From Lachnospiraceae bacterium (GTDB lineage: Bacteria; Bacillota; Clostridia; Lachnospirales; Lachnospiraceae), in the NCBI GenBank assembly GCA_029068665.1, contig JAIECC010000395.1, positions 1 through 7,662 on the forward strand: DNA of 7,662 bases, in the 5' to 3' direction. Below are positions 6,644 through 7,662 of the stretch, piece after piece; the first letter of the stretch is position 1, and each line of letters starts with the position of its first letter. The notes beneath the pieces are model-generated. The model saw only the letters and a program-made list of their open reading frames with translations, did not search any database and had not been told where the DNA came from. The translations under genes were made by a program, and so were the position numbers.

Positions 6644-6805
6644 ATGGACAAGTATTTCTGTAACCCATGTGGATACACATATGATCCGGAGAAGGGTGAT
6701 CCAGAGCATGGAATTGCTCCGGGTACTGCTTTCGAAGATATTCCGGATGACTGGCACTGCCCGATTTGTGGTGTGGATAAAAGTATGTTCCAGCGTGTCA
6801 TTTAA
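6644..6805 (+). CDS. Rubredoxin
   Basis: A 53-residue cytoplasmic electron carrier of standard rubredoxin length. The single iron is bound by C6 and C9 (FCNPCGY) and by C39 and C42 (HCPICG). Other signatures are YDPEKGDPEHGIAPGT (13-28) and the FEDIPDDW stretch (30-37). AAGGAGGT (6628-6635) is an almost ideal ribosome site, eight bases before the ATG. It follows rubrerythrin in the same transcript and ends just before a strong terminator, so it most likely supplies electrons to that peroxidase, with an NAD(P)H:rubredoxin oxidoreductase encoded elsewhere. It can also serve other oxygen-reducing flavodiiron proteins. The identification is certain at family level; the partner is inferred from context. 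Confidence 0.96.
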   Translation: MDKYFCNPCGYTYDPEKGDPEHGIAPGTAFEDIPDDWHCPICGVDKSMFQRVI

Positions 6806-6832
6806 TTCAATATGATGTAGTTACATACAAAG

Positions 6833-6878
6833 AAGCAGCGGCTTTTGGATATTTAGATCTGAAAGCCGCTGCTTTTTT
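6833..6878 (+). terminator. Intrinsic terminator of the rubrerythrin-rubredoxin operon
   Basis: A perfect 13-bp stem (6833-6845 with 6862-6874, AAGCAGCGGCTTT and its complement) has a 16-base loop and ends in six T residues (6873-6878). It lies 27 bases after the rubredoxin stop. Confidence 0.95.
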
Positions 6879-7078
6879 GTGTCTATGGAAGGAAATCCGG
6901 GTATGAAAATAAGAACTGTGCGGAGAGACGGTTATGGAAAAAATCGGTTGACAAATGAATACGGATGCTTTACGGCTTGAATAGAAACCATAAAACTAGA
7001 GGTGTTGTGCAATATGCCTGCATATGATTTGAAATTCGGAATGTCATTGTTGAATACTTGAGAAATTTGACGAGATAC
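6879..7078. other. Noncoding intergenic stretch
   Basis: No convincing gene lies here. The longest plausible small frame starts at ATG 6903 and codes about 25 residues, with no family resemblance and a poorly spaced ribosome site. A perfect TTGACA occurs at 6948-6953, but the bases at the -10 position (TACGGC, 6971-6976) are poor. A small inverted repeat, ATATGC-CT-GCATAT, lies at 7012-7025. No tRNA cloverleaf or riboswitch core was recognised. Confidence 0.5.
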
Positions 7079-7107
7079 TTGCAAAGCCTGAAAAAAAAGA
7101 GTATTAT
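7079..7107 (+). promoter_or_regulatory. Promoter of the basic-tail gene
   Basis: TTGCAA (7079-7084) and TATTAT (7102-7107) are separated by 17 bp, giving a start near 7113-7115 and a leader of about 42 bases. A perfect TATAAT at 7118-7123 lacks a matching -35. Just after the predicted start is an AT-rich inverted repeat with CTTATA (7116-7121) and TATAAG (7133-7138). GGAGG (7143-7147) is the ribosome site. Confidence 0.6.
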
Positions 7108-7155
7108 CTATCTAGCTTATAATATTTTTATATATAAGAGATGGAGGATAAAGTT

Positions 7156-7662
7156 ATGAGCACAGCAAAAGTGACAAAGACAGCAAAGGTAGAAGCAAAG
7201 ACAGCAGATAAAGAAAATGTTAAAGCAACAGCAGTAAAGGCAGAGCCTGCGAAGACAGCAGCAAAGACTACGAAGACGACAGCAAAGGCTGAGCCTGCAA
7301 AGACCACTAAGGCAGCAGCAAAGGCTGAGCCTGCAAAAGCAGCTAAGACTACTACAAAAGCAGCAACCAAGACAACAGCAAAGAAAACCACCGCTAAAAA
7401 AGCAGCAACTAAGACAACAGCAAAGAAAACTACTGCTAAGGCAACAGAGGAAGTATTTATTCAGTATGGCGGAGGTGAAGTATCTACTTCTGATATCAAG
7501 GCAAGAGTAGTGGAAGCAACCGGCAAGAAGGCTTCATCCATTAAAGCATTGAATATTTATGTTCAGCCGGAGACAGGAAAGATTTATTATACAGCAGACG
7601 GAATGACCGGAGAAATCGCTTCCTCAAAAGCTGTTATAATCAGAGTTTATCAAGATATAAAA
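7156..7662 (+). CDS. Lys/Ala/Thr-rich histone-H1-like protein with DUF6465-like domain (3' partial)
   Basis: An open frame of 169 codons that reaches the window end with no stop. Residues 1-97 are almost only K, A, T with some E, P and V: a disordered, strongly basic tail with three KAEPAK units (28-33, 44-49, 56-61) and an exact 14-residue tandem repeat (68-81, 82-95). It resembles the tails of bacterial histone-H1-like proteins (HctB, AlgP). Residues 98-155 change abruptly to a mixed composition, with EVFIQYGGGEVS, an ASSIKALNIYV strand and KIYYTADGMTGEI. This fits a small alpha/beta domain I recall as DUF6465, common in Lachnospiraceae. Nucleic-acid or nucleoid binding through the tail is inference; the domain's function is unknown to me. 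GGAGG lies eight bases before the ATG. The extension after GEI (155-169) may be family variation or consensus error near the edge. Confidence 0.8.
   Translation, partial: MSTAKVTKTAKVEAKTADKENVKATAVKAEPAKTAAKTTKTTAKAEPAKTTKAAAKAEPAKAAKTTTKAATKTTAKKTTAKKAATKTTAKKTTAKATEEVFIQYGGGEVSTSDIKARVVEATGKKASSIKALNIYVQPETGKIYYTADGMTGEIASSKAVIIRVYQDIK
7357..7440 (+). repeat. 42-bp tandem duplication in the basic tail
   Basis: Copies at 7357-7398 and 7399-7440 differ at four positions, all synonymous (acc/act three times, aaa/aag once), so both encode the same 14 residues starting KAATKTTAKK. The pattern indicates a duplication old enough for silent drift while the peptide was conserved. Upstream, an 18-bp KAEPAK-coding unit occurs at 7237-7254, 7285-7302 and 7321-7338. 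Confidence 0.9.

Noticed and set aside
7128..7391. 87-residue minus-strand frame rich in Ala, Val and Phe, resembling a membrane protein
   Set aside because: It is the complement of the lysine/alanine codon repeats of the basic-tail gene; it has no ribosome site and no plausible family.
7620..7662. Possible adapter at the right edge, matching the left one
   Set aside because: I compared it with the mosaic-end complement and the P7 and TruSeq adapter starts and found no credible match; the frame also remains open.

Overview
The window looks like chromosome from a strictly anaerobic, low-to-mid GC Firmicute, most likely a gut Lachnospiraceae. This is inferred from the gene families: a five-helix PF06541-type membrane protein, an XPD-like helicase with a nuclease-like N-terminus, a rubrerythrin with its rubredoxin domain in front, and a Lys/Ala/Thr-rich protein with a DUF6465-like C-terminus. 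Strong GGAGG-type ribosome sites and sigma-A-like promoters fit too. All genes lie on the + strand.

Positions 1-54 do not look biological. They match, in exact order and spacing, the Illumina Nextera P5 tail, an 8-base i5 index slot, the Read 1 primer and the transposon mosaic end, with a few mismatches. The window therefore probably starts at a contig edge, and genomic sequence begins near 55.

Positions 102-5950 form a tightly spaced run of five genes with no terminator visible between them: a DJ-1/PfpI-family protein, a PF06541 membrane protein, the nuclease-helicase fusion, a Cof-type HAD phosphatase, and MurF, the ligase that completes the peptidoglycan pentapeptide precursor. They do not form one pathway. 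They read as a housekeeping operon mixing stress, DNA repair, phosphatase and cell-wall functions.

Positions 5959-6878 form a compact oxidative-stress unit: a good promoter (TTGACA, 17 bp, TAAGAT), a 25-bp inverted repeat at the predicted transcript start, reverse rubrerythrin, rubredoxin (53 aa), and a strong intrinsic terminator. Rubredoxin would carry electrons to rubrerythrin for peroxide reduction.

Positions 6879-7155 are noncoding apart from a promoter next to the last gene. That gene starts at 7156 and runs off the window: a histone-H1-like basic tail with a 42-bp tandem duplication, followed by a small folded domain.

I found no tRNA, rRNA, CRISPR array, transposase or phage gene. 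The main points for follow-up are the adapter remnant, the nuclease-helicase fusion, the operator-like repeat at the rubrerythrin start, and the basic-tail protein.
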